From NCBI GenBank assembly GCA_036250225.1, contig JAPZLL010000012.1:682001-746000 (forward strand): a stretch of DNA of 64,000 bases, read 5' to 3'. The notes below the pieces were generated by a model. That model worked only from the letters and a program-made list of their open reading frames with translations. It was not told where the DNA came from and did not search any database. The position numbers and the translations under genes are program-made. Positions 20,658 through 31,620 of this stretch are shown one piece after another. Each line of letters begins with the position of its first letter. Positions within the stretch are counted from its first letter, which is position 1. The DNA is from Cercophora sp. LCS_1 (taxonomy: Eukaryota > Ascomycota > Sordariomycetes > Sordariales > Lasiosphaeriaceae).

Positions 20658-23119
20658 CCGTGTTCATCGACAAGACCGCGCGCCGTCCAGTGCTGTCCAG
20701 AGCCAACAGGCCTTGGAGTCATCGCAACTGGGGTGGCTAGGGTGCTTGGAGCCCGGGGGAGTAGTCGTCTTGCTTATGTCCTGGTCGGCCGCTGATGGCA
20801 TGGCGGCAATAGTGCGCTTCCCACTAAAGGGTTAGCCTGTGCCAGATATGCTTGTGCGGTTAAAGATACTTACAAATGCCGTCATCCATCCTCGCGTGGA
20901 ATCAAGCAACGAACAACGGTCGAGCTTGATTGCTCCTCAAAGAGTCCTGTACTTTCTTGGGTCTGAATTATAGCCGTCAGCAGTGCCCACACAAAACTTG
21001 ATGGAGGGGCCGCTTTGTCCCAGAGGAGTCGATGCCTTCTTCGTGTCCCGACAAGGGCTTCTCAACGAGGCGAAGGACAGACGAAGATCTCCGTCACGAG
21101 GGAAAGAGGGATTTGCGAATGGGAAAACTGGGATACTTACATCAAAGCAAGAAGGGCTAGGTGGGTGTCTTCTTGGATGGGAAGGGAACTCTCGCCCAAA
21201 TCGACCGAGGAATGGAGTTGGCGCTGAGGGGTTCCGAGTCAGCTCATCATGCCGAGCAAGTGCGAGGAAAAGTCCCATTCTGCCGCCTAGGTTGGTAGGT
21301 GAAAGGCTGAAAGGAAAGAGCTGAAGGAATGCAAGGTAAGGAGAAGTGGGGCAGGAAAGAATGTGTCAAGTGCGATTGGGCGAGGCCACAAAAATCAAAC
21401 CAAGCTCAACGCGAGAAATCAAAGAAAACGGCACTTACCAAGCTTAGCAAAGACTGGCATCTTGAGCTCCTGATTCCCCGCGAGATTGAGGGAAAACAGA
21501 CCGCATGATTGATTTGGATGGGTAGGAAGGTGTATGGGAGAGGAATCCTGCAAGCAGGTGACTGTCCTGGGGCTGGAAAGAGTGGTTGGGGGGGGGGGGG
21601 AGGAAGACCAGGTCCTCAACCGGGCCCTTAGGCAGGACCCACGTGGGCCACAACAGAGAAATGAGCATGCAAAATTGGATGCAGCACCTGATTTTAGGCG
21701 GAGAAGCAGGAAAGTGCAGCCGCCATTGTCTGGTCCTGTGCTCACCCGTCGGCCGTGGCCCTTAAAAAGCCCACGTCTTTCTGTCCAAACTTGCTCCTCC
21801 AAACACCAACTCACACCTCCTCCATTTCTCTCCCAGTAAGATTCATCTCACTCCACCATGTCCATCTTGTCACCTAACACTTGGGTTTTTCAGATCAGCC
21901 CGTCTTCCAAGTCCATCTAGGGAAAGAGAGGTCCCAGACAATAAGGAGTTCCGGATGGCCGCACAATACAACTCCGTAAGTCCGTTTCTTTCCTTTCCCT
22001 CGTCATTTCTCTTCTTCTCCCCCCTTCCTGTGTCTTCTCTCAAGCCAACCCCACTGACTCTCCGTCTCTCTACTTCCCCATCTACAAACCCTTACCTTCC
22101 ACCCACTCTTCATTTCCAACCAACGACCCACCGGTTCCACTTGTCCTCTCCATCCCATCCCTTACAACCTTTCCAGCAAATCACTGACTCGCTTCAAGAA
22201 CTGGGTGTGTCGGCTCTGCTCCAATCCTCCCTCCAAGCGCCGGCGGGAGTTCCAAGACAAGACGAGAAGAACAAGAAGAACAACAGGCCAAGGACCCGAA
22301 ACGAGGTGTACGATATGTGGTGTACGATATGGGTGTCTCTTAGCCCCGGCTTTGGGCCCCTTGACCACGGCCCTACACACGTTTGCCCCATGCCCCATTA
22401 TGCCTCCCAAGCAGTTCCACTTTCGTTAGATCCTCATTCGCGAGTGGGAGCGCCGCTGGCTCCATGAACGCGGAGTATGCGGGTGCAAGGCCGGTTTCCC
22501 AGGCCTACTCGACAAGCCTAGGATGTCGGGCACTGCCACTTCAAACAAGGCATGAGTCTGTTGTACGATATTGTTGTGGGCACACCTCGAGAAGCCACGG
22601 ACGACAGTCAGGTGGAAAGGCCTGATCAACGACCCCGATATGGGGTGTACGATACGGGGTTCACGACATGGGGTGTATGATATGGTCCTGTCTTGGCCTG
22701 TTGAGGCGGAGGGAGGAGGACCCCGGTGTTGCCAGTGTCAAAGCTATCTTCAACTATTACAAGTGCGATGGGGACTCGGGGCTGGAAGGTATAGGTCCAG
22801 GGGATTTGTAGGTGTCGTGTACGAGTCAGGTGTCTTGTACGGCCGCAAGAAATCCACACAATTCAAGCAGATGCATTCGAGGTTTTATGTCTTGAAGTTC
22901 TGAGCTTTGTGACGTATATCGCATGCACCTTGAGGAGACCTGACCGAATGGTGGACCGGGACATCTTCAGCGGCGAGAAATAACAGTTGGGTCTTGGTTC
23001 TGGCGGAGTTGATGATGAACGTTTTATTTGACACGAACTGAAGACTGCCTGTACAGTTGTCTGGAATGCGACTCGCTCAATCTCAGATGCAAAATGCGCA
23101 AAGTGTATTCGACATGGCA
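20658..23119. other. gene-free stretch
   Basis: I see no supportable gene. There is a G-run at 21590-21601, and a CT-rich plus-strand tract at 21980-22160. A cluster of a GTGTACGATAT motif is listed separately. The end of the interval is probably the 3' region of the carboxylesterase. Confidence 0.45.
22305..22685. repeat. cluster of GTGTACGATAT-type motifs
   Basis: The phrase GGTGTACGATATG occurs twice in 30 bases (22306-22333). It recurs as TTGTACGATATT (22562) and GGTGTACGATACG (22644), then as GGTGTATGATATGG (22670). All five are on the same strand. Confidence 0.6.
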
Positions 23120-24748
23120 TCACTGTGACAAATCCAGCGCGATACTCTCCCAATATTTACACCTATCCACCAAATCCCCCTCGATACTCTCCATGCCGGT
23201 ATGGCCACCCGTATAAAACAATAACCGTTCCTTTTCGTCAGCATCCCACGTCTTCCACTCGGCCGCTCCCTTGTGTCGATACAGGTTCGGGTCCAGACTC
23301 TTGATGAAGCTGGCCCAGTACCCCTGAACAACCGGCACCGCCTCCGCGTTCGCCCCATTGGCGAGATAGCTCAGCGGCACCGACCCGTTGACGTTGCCCG
23401 GACCAAATATCGCGTTGACTTCAACGGTATGCGGCACACCCAAGCCTGCAGCCATCTCCTCTGAATCTTCCACGTTCCAGCGATACCCGTAAATACCACC
23501 AACGCCGTACTTCTTGAGCATCGACGTGACGAATAGCGTCGGACAGACGTATCGCAGCTCGCTGTAGACATGGCTTGCCTGCCGCCACCAGCACCCAGCG
23601 CCGGGACAACTCCCGTTATTCGGATACAACCGATTCAGTCGTGCCAATTGACCGACTTCAAGGCCAGGGAACTGGTTCTTGACAAACCAATTCGCTGCGC
23701 CGATATCTGCCGCCTCCCGCGGCGCAAACATGGTCCCGTCGTTTGTCGCCGTGCCAAAAATGCCAGGGACGCGACGGAAATTCCCGTCCTTAAACGTCTC
23801 GTATGGCAGTCCCCTGACGACGTCACCGTCAACAACAGGTCCCCACATATAAAGCGGTGGTCTACCCGCTCCAGGAAGCGGCTCGTTCTCCCACCGTACC
23901 AGGTCTTTGACGGACACATTCCGTAAACAACCAACGGGATTATCGGTTGCACAGCCCATGCCCACCGCCAGATTCTCAAACTGGTACCTCGCTTCGCGTT
24001 GCGTCAGGACCGTCGAGAAACTCAGTGATGAAACGGCCACTGCGGAAAAAAGGGTGTCGTTCCGCATCATGTGGTACAACACGGACATGCCGCCCGCCGA
24101 GGCACCGCCTAGCGTTATTTTGTGAGGGTCACCACCGAATCTGGAGATATATTTCTGGACCCATTCTAGCGCTTTGATCTGGTCGCGTAGCCCATTGTTG
24201 GCTTTGACGTATTTCGGGTGCGCTAAGAATCCAAAGAGACCGACGCGGTAGTTGAATGTCACAAAGATGATGGAGTTGTTGGAGGCGGATATGATGCCTT
24301 GTCCATTGAGATTGGGGTTGGAGTTTTTGTTGAAACCGCCGCCTTGGATGAAGATGTAGACGGGGAGGCGGGACTTGGGTGTTGCCGGGGTGGGTGCGTA
24401 GACCGAGATGAAGAGGCAGTCTTCTGAGGTGAGGGGCGAGAGCTGCGAGGTTGTTTCTTGACAGACTGGGCCGGGCTGGCTGGGTTGTTAGTGTCGAGGG
24501 GTAATCAACGGGAGAGGGATGGGGGGACAGACGGTGGTGGCTGGTTCGGGAGTGTTTTTGGTGATGGGATCACGCGGGGGCTTGAAGCGACGGGACCCCA
24601 CGGGCGGTGCGGCGTAGCGCATGCCGAGCCATTGGGTTATGTTGTTTGGCAGTGCTTGGCCGGTGTATTTGCGATAGGTGAGGTCGACGAGGGGATCTAC
24701 CGAGAGGACGGGGAGGATGAGGGCCAGCAGGCCGAGGAGCGGTTTCAT
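23120..24748 (-). CDS. secreted type-B carboxylesterase
   Basis: This is an alpha/beta-hydrolase of the carboxylesterase/lipase family, secreted and hydrolysing esters of unknown identity. Two exons (24748-24533 and 24475-23120; intron 24476-24532) give 523 residues, normal for the family. The intron was placed so that PEPATT runs into PGPVCQE and the conserved SEDCLFISVYAP segment. MKPLLGLLALILPVLS is the signal peptide. Next come ASNNSIIFVTFNYRVGLFGF and the nucleophile elbow GGASAGG (Ser nucleophile). The triad acid probably lies in TNDGTMFAP (Asp where many relatives have Glu), and the His in GVPHTVEVNAIFG. The elbow has Ala where GESAG is usual in the family. Several N-glycosylation sites (NDT, NVS, NGS) are present. 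Glu/Ala and Glu/Asp differences may narrow specificity, but activity is plausible. Confidence 0.92.
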
Positions 24749-26063
24749 GGTGTCAAGTCATGCGAAATAAAGTAGAATAATGACACTAAGGACTGAGCGC
24801 AACTCGTTCCCGTGTTGAAGATCAGTCGTCAATCCTGTTGCATGTTGCTCGCAAGATCAAAATGGCAGCGGGACCACATCGGTAGAGAGGAAATCCCAGC
24901 ACCCAGCGACAGCGAGCGACAGAAGTAGCGACCCTTGACATTTTATCCTGACCTTATCTCAATCAGCCCAGCCCAGCCCGGAACTCCGAACAAGGAAGTC
25001 AGCCATTGTAGTCGATCTTTTCAGGTTTCTAGCGCCTCTCAGCATGGAAGTCAGCGATGCATCAGTTGATGGGCATCACCGATGACCAGTAGGGTCACTT
25101 GCTGAAAGACACTCTCAGTCTCCTCCAGATTCAGAAATCGAGAAAACCGATGCCCAATCTCCCCAAACCTTTTTTCTTTCAGCATCCTCAGCAAAATGTG
25201 ACGTTGACGATCTCTCCGATCTTTGCTGGATTGAGAAACCAACACAGACCAAATGTCTCAGATTTGCTGGACCAATTCCATTTGACTGGGTGGATGACCC
25301 ACTGCGGCGATAGCCGTGATGATTTCTTGGCGGCGGCGAATCCATGTTTGTGACTGTTGCTGGGGTGAGGGGGGTAAACAATGATAAAAAGGGGAAAGAG
25401 TTATCATTGATAGTGGTTAGAGGGAAAGAAACAGTGGAGGCGTTAAGATGGCCTTTTGGGTGGTGTTTTCGGTGATGATGGTAAATAACCGTCCCCATCA
25501 TTGAGCCTCAAACTTGACACAGCGGTTCTTGTGTTGGCAGTTTGACCCAACCAAATGAATCATCCTAACGGCTGAGACTTGGCCAATCGCTAGATCCATC
25601 AAGCACCGACCCAAGGAGGCCACGGATCCTATCGAATGAGCGAGATGAGTTCGAACTCTAAGATAATGGGAATCAACACTAGGTCAGATCTATCTCAGCA
25701 GTGCTAGATTACATCCCTAGGTACCGGTGGATTAGTATACAACTCCAAGAGTCCCGGTCCCAAACCCAAACTCAGGACATCCAAGCTCAAGATTCCAATC
25801 CCAAGTCCAAGTTAAACCAACCCAGCCAAGGCATAAACTCATCACCACGATAATGACTTGCAACCCCAAGAGAAACATCAAAGGAGACCCGGAATTCTCA
25901 ACAGCAAAGCTCTATTGACAAATCTCTGTACCTATATCTGATTTTTCCCCCGAATATACACCGCTGCCCATCTGCCTCTATCCAACCACTTGTCATCCAA
26001 CCCTCTAACCCCTTTTCAACCTCCCCATCCTCCCCTCAAAGGATCTCAACCCAACACCTCAAC
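24749..26063. other. gene-free stretch
   Basis: I see no gene. The interval separates the carboxylesterase promoter from the 3' end of the peroxidase gene. The stretch 25600-26060 is rich in CCAA/CAAG words on the plus strand. Confidence 0.5.
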
Positions 26064-27406
26064 TCAACCCCTAAAAGCCCTCTTAACCCTCTCCACAACC
26101 TCACTCCCCTTTTCAACAACCTCCCCTCCAACCTTGGCAATCAACCCCACAAACCCCTCGACCCTCTCCCCCTTTTGCAACGCCTCCACAACACCCGGGA
26201 CCTCACCCGTCGTGTTAACCCAAGCATTGACAACCCACTGATCCTCCGGTCCACCACCGCGTCTGGCCTGCGGCAACACCCAAGTACAATCCGTCAAGTT
26301 ATTGATATTATACACGCCCAACAGACTGAGCCGGACATACTCCCTCGCATAGTCGTTATTCCAATGCTGTTGACCACCCGCTCCGGCGAAAGCCCTGAAC
26401 TCGGGATAGATACGGGGGTCTTCGGAGAGGACAATATCCGAATGGAACTTGAAGACGCGGGGCGGGGCACGGCCGAGGGTCTCCTTGTAGAACGCAACGT
26501 CCCAGACGCCGGGGGTGCTATCTTGGGGATCGCCGAAGCGGGAGGGGTCGACGAAACGTTGCTGCGAGGTGGAGTGAGCACCGAGGAGAGCGGCGAGACC
26601 AAAGGGTTGGATTGTTTTAGCGCGGAAGAGCTCAATGAGGGTGTCGGCATCCGAGAAGACGTCGGGGAGGAGACCGTCGGTGCAGGGGGCGTGGGAGTCT
26701 TGACGGCCGATGAAGGAGCGGATGCGGGGGCCGCTGTTTGCCTTTGTTAGCATCACACAGTGAAAAGAGAAAGAGAGAAGAGAGCTCACAGCGGACAAAC
26801 AACAGTAGCAACCGTCCCGGCCATCTGGATCAAATCCGCCATGCTGATCCCATACCCACCCCACTGCTCATACCAAATCTTCATCTGCTGGATAATCTCC
26901 TCCAGCCCATGGTTCAATGGTCTCAAAATCTCCTCGGGCGCAAGCACAATCGACCCATCCGCACCACCGCGGGAACCCGTGAACTTGGACCACCCAGCAG
27001 CATCATGGAAACCAAGCCGAATGGCCCCTCGTGCAGGGTTGGTGCACCGACCAGACGGGCCACGGAACAACCGCTCCATCTCATCGACGATATACCACCA
27101 CACGCAGCACGTGTCCTGGGCGCAGGCGTACGAGTTGAGCGGCGGCACGTTGAAGTAGATCTCGTCGGATTCGCCGCTCTCAAAACCGAGGATGATGTTG
27201 CGGACGCGGGCGCCGACGGGAGACAGCTCGTAGTCCTCGAGATACTCGAGGTCGCCGATCAGTTCGGCGGATTCGCGGCAGTCTTGGGAGGACTGCTCTT
27301 CGCGCTTGAGGGTCTTGTGGATGTCGGACAGAGTGGACTCCATGCCGGGAAACGAGAGGGCGCCTCCGTGCAGGAGGGCCCATGTCAGGGCGTGGGTGAG
27401 CTTCAT
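26064..27406 (-). CDS. secreted class II heme peroxidase (ligninase-like)
   Basis: This is a fungal class II peroxidase, a heme enzyme oxidising phenolics or lignin-like substrates with H2O2 outside the cell. Two exons (27406-26790 and 26733-26064; intron 26734-26789, GTGAGC...AACAG) give 428 residues. Start ATG 27406 gives MKLTHALTWALLHGGALS, a signal peptide; the longer upstream frame has no family similarity. The distal heme pocket is RLGFHDAAGWS (Arg and His), followed by GGADGSIVL. Next come ATVVCPLGPRIRSFIGR across the splice, CTDGLLPDVFSDADTLIELF, and the proximal His in LAALLGAHSTSQQ. Cysteines around YACAQDTCCVW and GRCTN fit the class II disulfides. Mn-binding or surface-Trp residues needed for true lignin or manganese peroxidase activity cannot be assigned confidently. 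The C-tail (~30 residues) is charged. Confidence 0.93.
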
Positions 27407-28280
27407 GGTGAAAGGAGGGCTAGCCAAACGAGTGGTGGCTGACGGGATGCTGATTGAAAAAGCAATGTTGCTGAGGGATCTGTGATTGTTATATATCTTG
27501 ATTGTGGGACGATGGGTAGAATGCGCCCGGCGGAGAGAGACAAAAAGCCATGCTCGTATTTGGAAAGACGTGGCGGTGATGGCAGACGTGCAGACGCATT
27601 GTGTCCGACGCCCAGCTGTGTGTGTCTGTGTCATGTCGAAGCGTGTCAACATGCAGCGTCCCCAGTTATGCGGAGAGATGGCAGACCTTTGGAACGGACG
27701 GCAGCGAGCCGGTGCCGTCGGGGCTTTCCGGGCGGAAAAGCCATCGCCATGCTTATCATTGTCGTGGTTTTTATTGGCTTTCGTCGCGGTAGAGTTCTTG
27801 TGGCGCTGTCGAGGCGGTTTAAAGTTTCGAGGACGAGGTGGGCCGATCTGCTCAACATGGTGGCGTCAATGACGGTCCAAGAAATGAAAATGACTGGTGA
27901 CTTGCTTGCCTGGATGATATTGGCGGAGATGAATGTTGGTGTTGGCCATCAATTGGTTAAAGATTACCGGTGGATTTGGCGAAAATGCGGGTGCAGGAGG
28001 TCAAGGGGGATGGGTTGGTGTATCGCGGCGCTTGAATCATGGGTGCGAAATAGAGACATGGGAGGCAAGACTGAGAGAAACTACGAGATGGACGTACCAG
28101 ATAGCAAGACAGGGCAAAGAAATAAAGGTCATGGACAGACCCAATCTTCCTAGGGCACACAACCATGGGAAGATAATCACAGACACGCTCACTCGTCATA
28201 GGGCACAATCAATTGGCGGGACACCACCCGCAAAATATTCAATCAAATCTATCTAGAATGAAAAAAATGTCTCTCGGTGA
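27407..28280. other. upstream region of the peroxidase gene
   Basis: I see no gene. A TATA-like box sits near 27490. A 223-codon plus-strand frame (27482-28153) lacks any domain and starts inside the peroxidase leader. Confidence 0.45.
27488..27497 (-). promoter_or_regulatory. TATA-like box of the peroxidase gene
   Basis: Read on the minus strand this is GATATATAAC, about 85 bases upstream of ATG 27406. Confidence 0.5.
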
Positions 28281-31200
28281 TGTCATGCTAGGTCCCATGA
28301 GAAAGAGACTGGCAAAACACAATGAGAATGTTGATCTTCACCCAGTGTCCTCGCCATGGCCCATGAGAGGGACCCGACGATGGAGCTAGGATGATGAACC
28401 CCCAGTGCCCTCGAACCCCCGAAGCCCACTGATGATCCTGATGAGATACCCGAAGGTAACCCGCCAACCCGCCCCCACCAGGATGCCCGCTGTAAATACC
28501 TATCACAGTCAGTAAACCGAAAAGAGTGTGTCCCTGATGGGTTACTCCAAGAGGGACTACCTCGAGGGGTATCCCGCCAACCCACCCCCACCAGGGCGCC
28601 CACTTCCACTTGGATCAAGGTGTATGCCATAGTGCCCCCGGCAATTGTTGCCCGTCGAGACGGCGAGTGTGCCCCTCGCGCAACCAAGACTTCTCAGCGC
28701 GGTCCTCGGGGTCGTTCTCCAGAGGGTTCCCCGAGGGGATTGCCACTCCATCCGCGAACTGGGAAAGTGAGGCGAGGGATTTCCCCCCCGGCCCGGGCAC
28801 GGCACTTATTGGGAGAAGTGACGGCCATGTGGGGACGCGGGGGGGCAAGGGAAAGGTCGAACTGCGACCTAGGAAAACAAGATGTTAGCAAGCAAATCAT
28901 GAAGCGAAACGGCAAAGAAAAAGACCAAGACCTCACTGAGGGACCCGCTGGGGATTACATGGTAAAGGGAAAGGGCTGTGTCTGATCTGGCTGGCATGGA
29001 CCAAAGGCCCAGCGCTGTCGCCCATCAACCAAACCCAGCAAGGTGCAACCCACTTGGGGGAGCCCACTTGAGCAGGGAAGGGAAGGATCAGGAATCAAGA
29101 CCTCACTGAGGGACACCGCTTGGCGATTACATGTACAGGAAGACAATGGCAAAGGAAAGGTGTGTCAGGCCCGGCTCGACATAGGAAGTCCCGAAGGACG
29201 ACCCAGTGCTGTTGCCCGTCGGCCATCCACGATGTTCACCCCACTTGGGGGATCCCACTCGGGAAAAGGAAAGCCCACTTGGGGAAGAAAGCAATGAATG
29301 ACGGAAAGAACCAAAACCCCCACTTGGGGGACTTGGAGGGCAAGAGAAAAGGAAAGATTGGGTGGCCCGGCTCGACATAGACCAAGGTCTAGTGCTGTTG
29401 CCCGTCGGCCAGAGCCAATGATCATCACCCCGCTTGGGGATCAGGAAAGCCCACTTGGGGAGGAACAGGAAGACCACTTGGATAGGGAAGGAATGAAAGG
29501 AAAGAAAGCCCCACTTGGGGAGGTGTGAAAGAAAAGGAAGACTCAGCCGGGGTAAAAAACCACTTGGGAAAAAAACCCCAGCTGGTGAAGGAAAAGGAAG
29601 CCCCACTTGGGGGATCCCACTTGGGAAAGGAAGGGATGAATGAATGAATGAATGAACGAAACCAAGGCCTCACTTGGGGGTGACTTGGGAGGGCAAGGCG
29701 AAAGGAAAGGTTGGGAGGCCCGGCTCGACATAGACCCGAAGGTCCAGTGCTGTTGCCCGTCGGCCAAACCCAATGATCACCCCGCTTGGGGGAGCCCACT
29801 TGGGGAAGAAAAGAAAACCCCACTTGGGGGAGGGAAGAAAAGACTCAAGGAAAAGGGTGCCTGGCCCGGCAAGACATAGGAAGTCCTGAGAACAACCCAG
29901 TGCTGCTGCCCGTCGGCCGGACCCCGAAGATCAACCCCGCTTGGGGAGCCCACTAAGGCAAGGAATGAATGAAGGGACCCCCACTTGGGGGAGGGGGGGG
30001 AAGGGAAGGGAAGGAAAGACTTAAGGAAAAGTGGTGTCTAGCCCGGCAGACATAGACCTAAAGGCCCAGTGCAGTTACCCGTCGGCGAGACCCAGAAGAT
30101 TACCACCCCGCTTGGGGAAGCCCACTCGGGCGAGGAAAAGGAAACCCCACTTGGGGGAGGGAAGGAAGGAATGACGGAAGGGAAGGGTGGGTTTGACTTG
30201 GCAGACATAAGTCCGAAGACTCAGTGCAGTTGCCCATCAGCCAAACCCAGAAGGTCACCCCGCTTGGGGGAGCCCGCTAGGGCATGGAAATGAAAGCCCA
30301 CTTGGGAAAGTATGACAGGAAAACCCAGTTGAGGTAAAAAGCCCACTTGGGAAAAAACCCTCAGCTGGGGGGGGGGGGGAAGGAATAACTGAAGGAAAGG
30401 TGGTGTCCAGCCTGGCAGACATAGATCCGAAGACCCAGTGCAGTTGCCCATCAGCCAGACCCCGATGATAACCCCACTTGGGGGAGCCCGCTTGGGCAAG
30501 GGAACAAGGGAACGAGAGGCCACTTGGGAAAGGAAAGACGAGCTGAGGAAGGGAAGGAAAGGAAAGGAAAGATTGGGCCTGGCCCGGCTCGACATAGACC
30601 AAGGTCCAGTGCTGTTGCCCGTCGGCCAGAACCCAGATGATCATCACCCCGCTTGGGGATCAGGGAAGCCCACTTGGGAAAGCCCACTGGGGCATGGAGA
30701 TGAAAGCCCACTTGGGAAGGGAAAGGACAACCCAGCAGAGGTAAAAACCCCACTTGGGGGAAAAACCCTCAGCTGGTGGGAAGGGAAAAGAAAACTGTGA
30801 CCTCACTTGAGGGGCCCCGCTTGGGGATTACAGTGATGAAGGAAAAAGGTCAGGACCAGGCTGGCTCGACATAGACCCGAAGGTCCAGTGCTGTTGCCCA
30901 TCACCCAGGACACCTGCCTAGCATGTGTAACCCCACTTGGGGACGCCCGCTTGGACAAGGGAAGGAACATTGGAAAGGAAACCCCACTTGGGGGAGGAAG
31001 GGAAGTAAAGCCCACTGGGGAAAGGTGGGAAAGGTGGGAAGGCACGATGGAAGAAGGGGAGCCCACTTGGGAAGGCGTCATGGAAGGGCAAGACCAGCTG
31101 AGGTAAAAAACCACTTGGGAAAAAAAACCCTCAGCCGGGAATACAAATAGGAACCAAGACCTCACTGAGGGAACCTCGCTTGAGGATTACATGGAAGGGA

Positions 31201-31300
31201 AGGCCCGGGGCCAGTCCGGCTCGACATGGGTCAAAGACCCAGTGCTGTTGCCCATCAACCGGCCCCAGGCCACATGTGCAAGGCCTGGCTGGCCCTGCTC
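28281..31300. repeat. complex GA-rich repeat array with CCCACTTGGGG palindromes
   Basis: About 3 kb is built from several interleaved diverged units. (i) CCCACTTGGG, usually within CCCCA-CT-TGGGG, occurs about 20 times. (ii) A ~75-100 bp unit containing GGCCCGGCTCGACATAGACC, then CAGTGCTGTTGCCCGTCGGC, recurs about 11 times between 28980 and 31260. (iii) GACCTCACTGAGGGA...GGATTACATGG recurs four times (28929, 29099, ~30799, 31158). (iv) AGGTAAAAACCCACTTGGGAAAAACCCTCAGCTGG-like pieces recur four times (29550, 30330, 30735, 31105). A short GAAT tetranucleotide run is at 29637-29652. Both strands show overlapping frames below 160 codons made of recycled Pro/Gly/Lys/Trp words, and none looks coding. 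Confidence 0.85.
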
Positions 31301-31466
31301 ACCATTGGGCGAGGCAGGACCCGGTCGCCCATCGGCCAAGGAAGGGTGTCGAAGAAAATGTATGACTAAAGGGAAGGGTGTTGGTGAAGGAAGGAAGGGA
31401 TGAAGGGGGAGGGAAGATACCTGATGATTGTTGATGTTGTTGATGATTGATGATGGTTGTTGACTA

Positions 31467-31550
31467 AGGCTGAAGGTGTTGAAGGCTGAAGATGTTGAAG
31501 GTTGAAGGTTGAAGGTTGAAGCTGAAGGCTGAAGGCTGAAGGCTGGAGTG
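31467..31550. repeat. TGAAGGC/T heptanucleotide repeat
   Basis: About ten imperfect TGAAGGY units (GAAGGTTGAAGGTTGAAGG..., GCTGAAGGCTGAAGG...). It is bordered by a GTTGATGAT-type trinucleotide tract at 31428-31465. Confidence 0.85.
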
Positions 31551-31605
31551 GTGGTGGATGGTGATGCAGAAGAAGAGAAGAGGAGAGAGTTGGGGAGGGG
31601 GGGGC

Positions 31606-31616
31606 CCTTTAAATAG
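31606..31616 (-). promoter_or_regulatory. putative Pol II core promoter reading into the repeat array
   Basis: Read on the minus strand, CCTATTTAAAG is followed at ~25-40 bases by a CCTCCCCAACTCTCTCCTCTTC tract of the kind seen at fungal transcription starts. About 150 bases further on, CATCAG|GTATCTTCC looks like a splice donor (around 31420). Direct repeats of GTTCACAGGCGCGG type lie just upstream (31660-31700). No coding sequence of the expected gene is visible downstream. Confidence 0.35.
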
Positions 31617-31620
31617 GTGT

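Noticed and set aside
29127..29606. Frames of up to 159 codons in the repeat array, with recurring words such as PKWGF and SGLPQVG
   Set aside because: The repeated peptide words simply mirror the DNA repeat. Frames shift between copies and stops interrupt them.
28980..31260. tRNA-derived SINE as the origin of the repeat unit
   Set aside because: A weak A-box-like TGGCCGACGGG is present on the minus strand, but there is no B box (GGTTCGA) and no tRNA fold.
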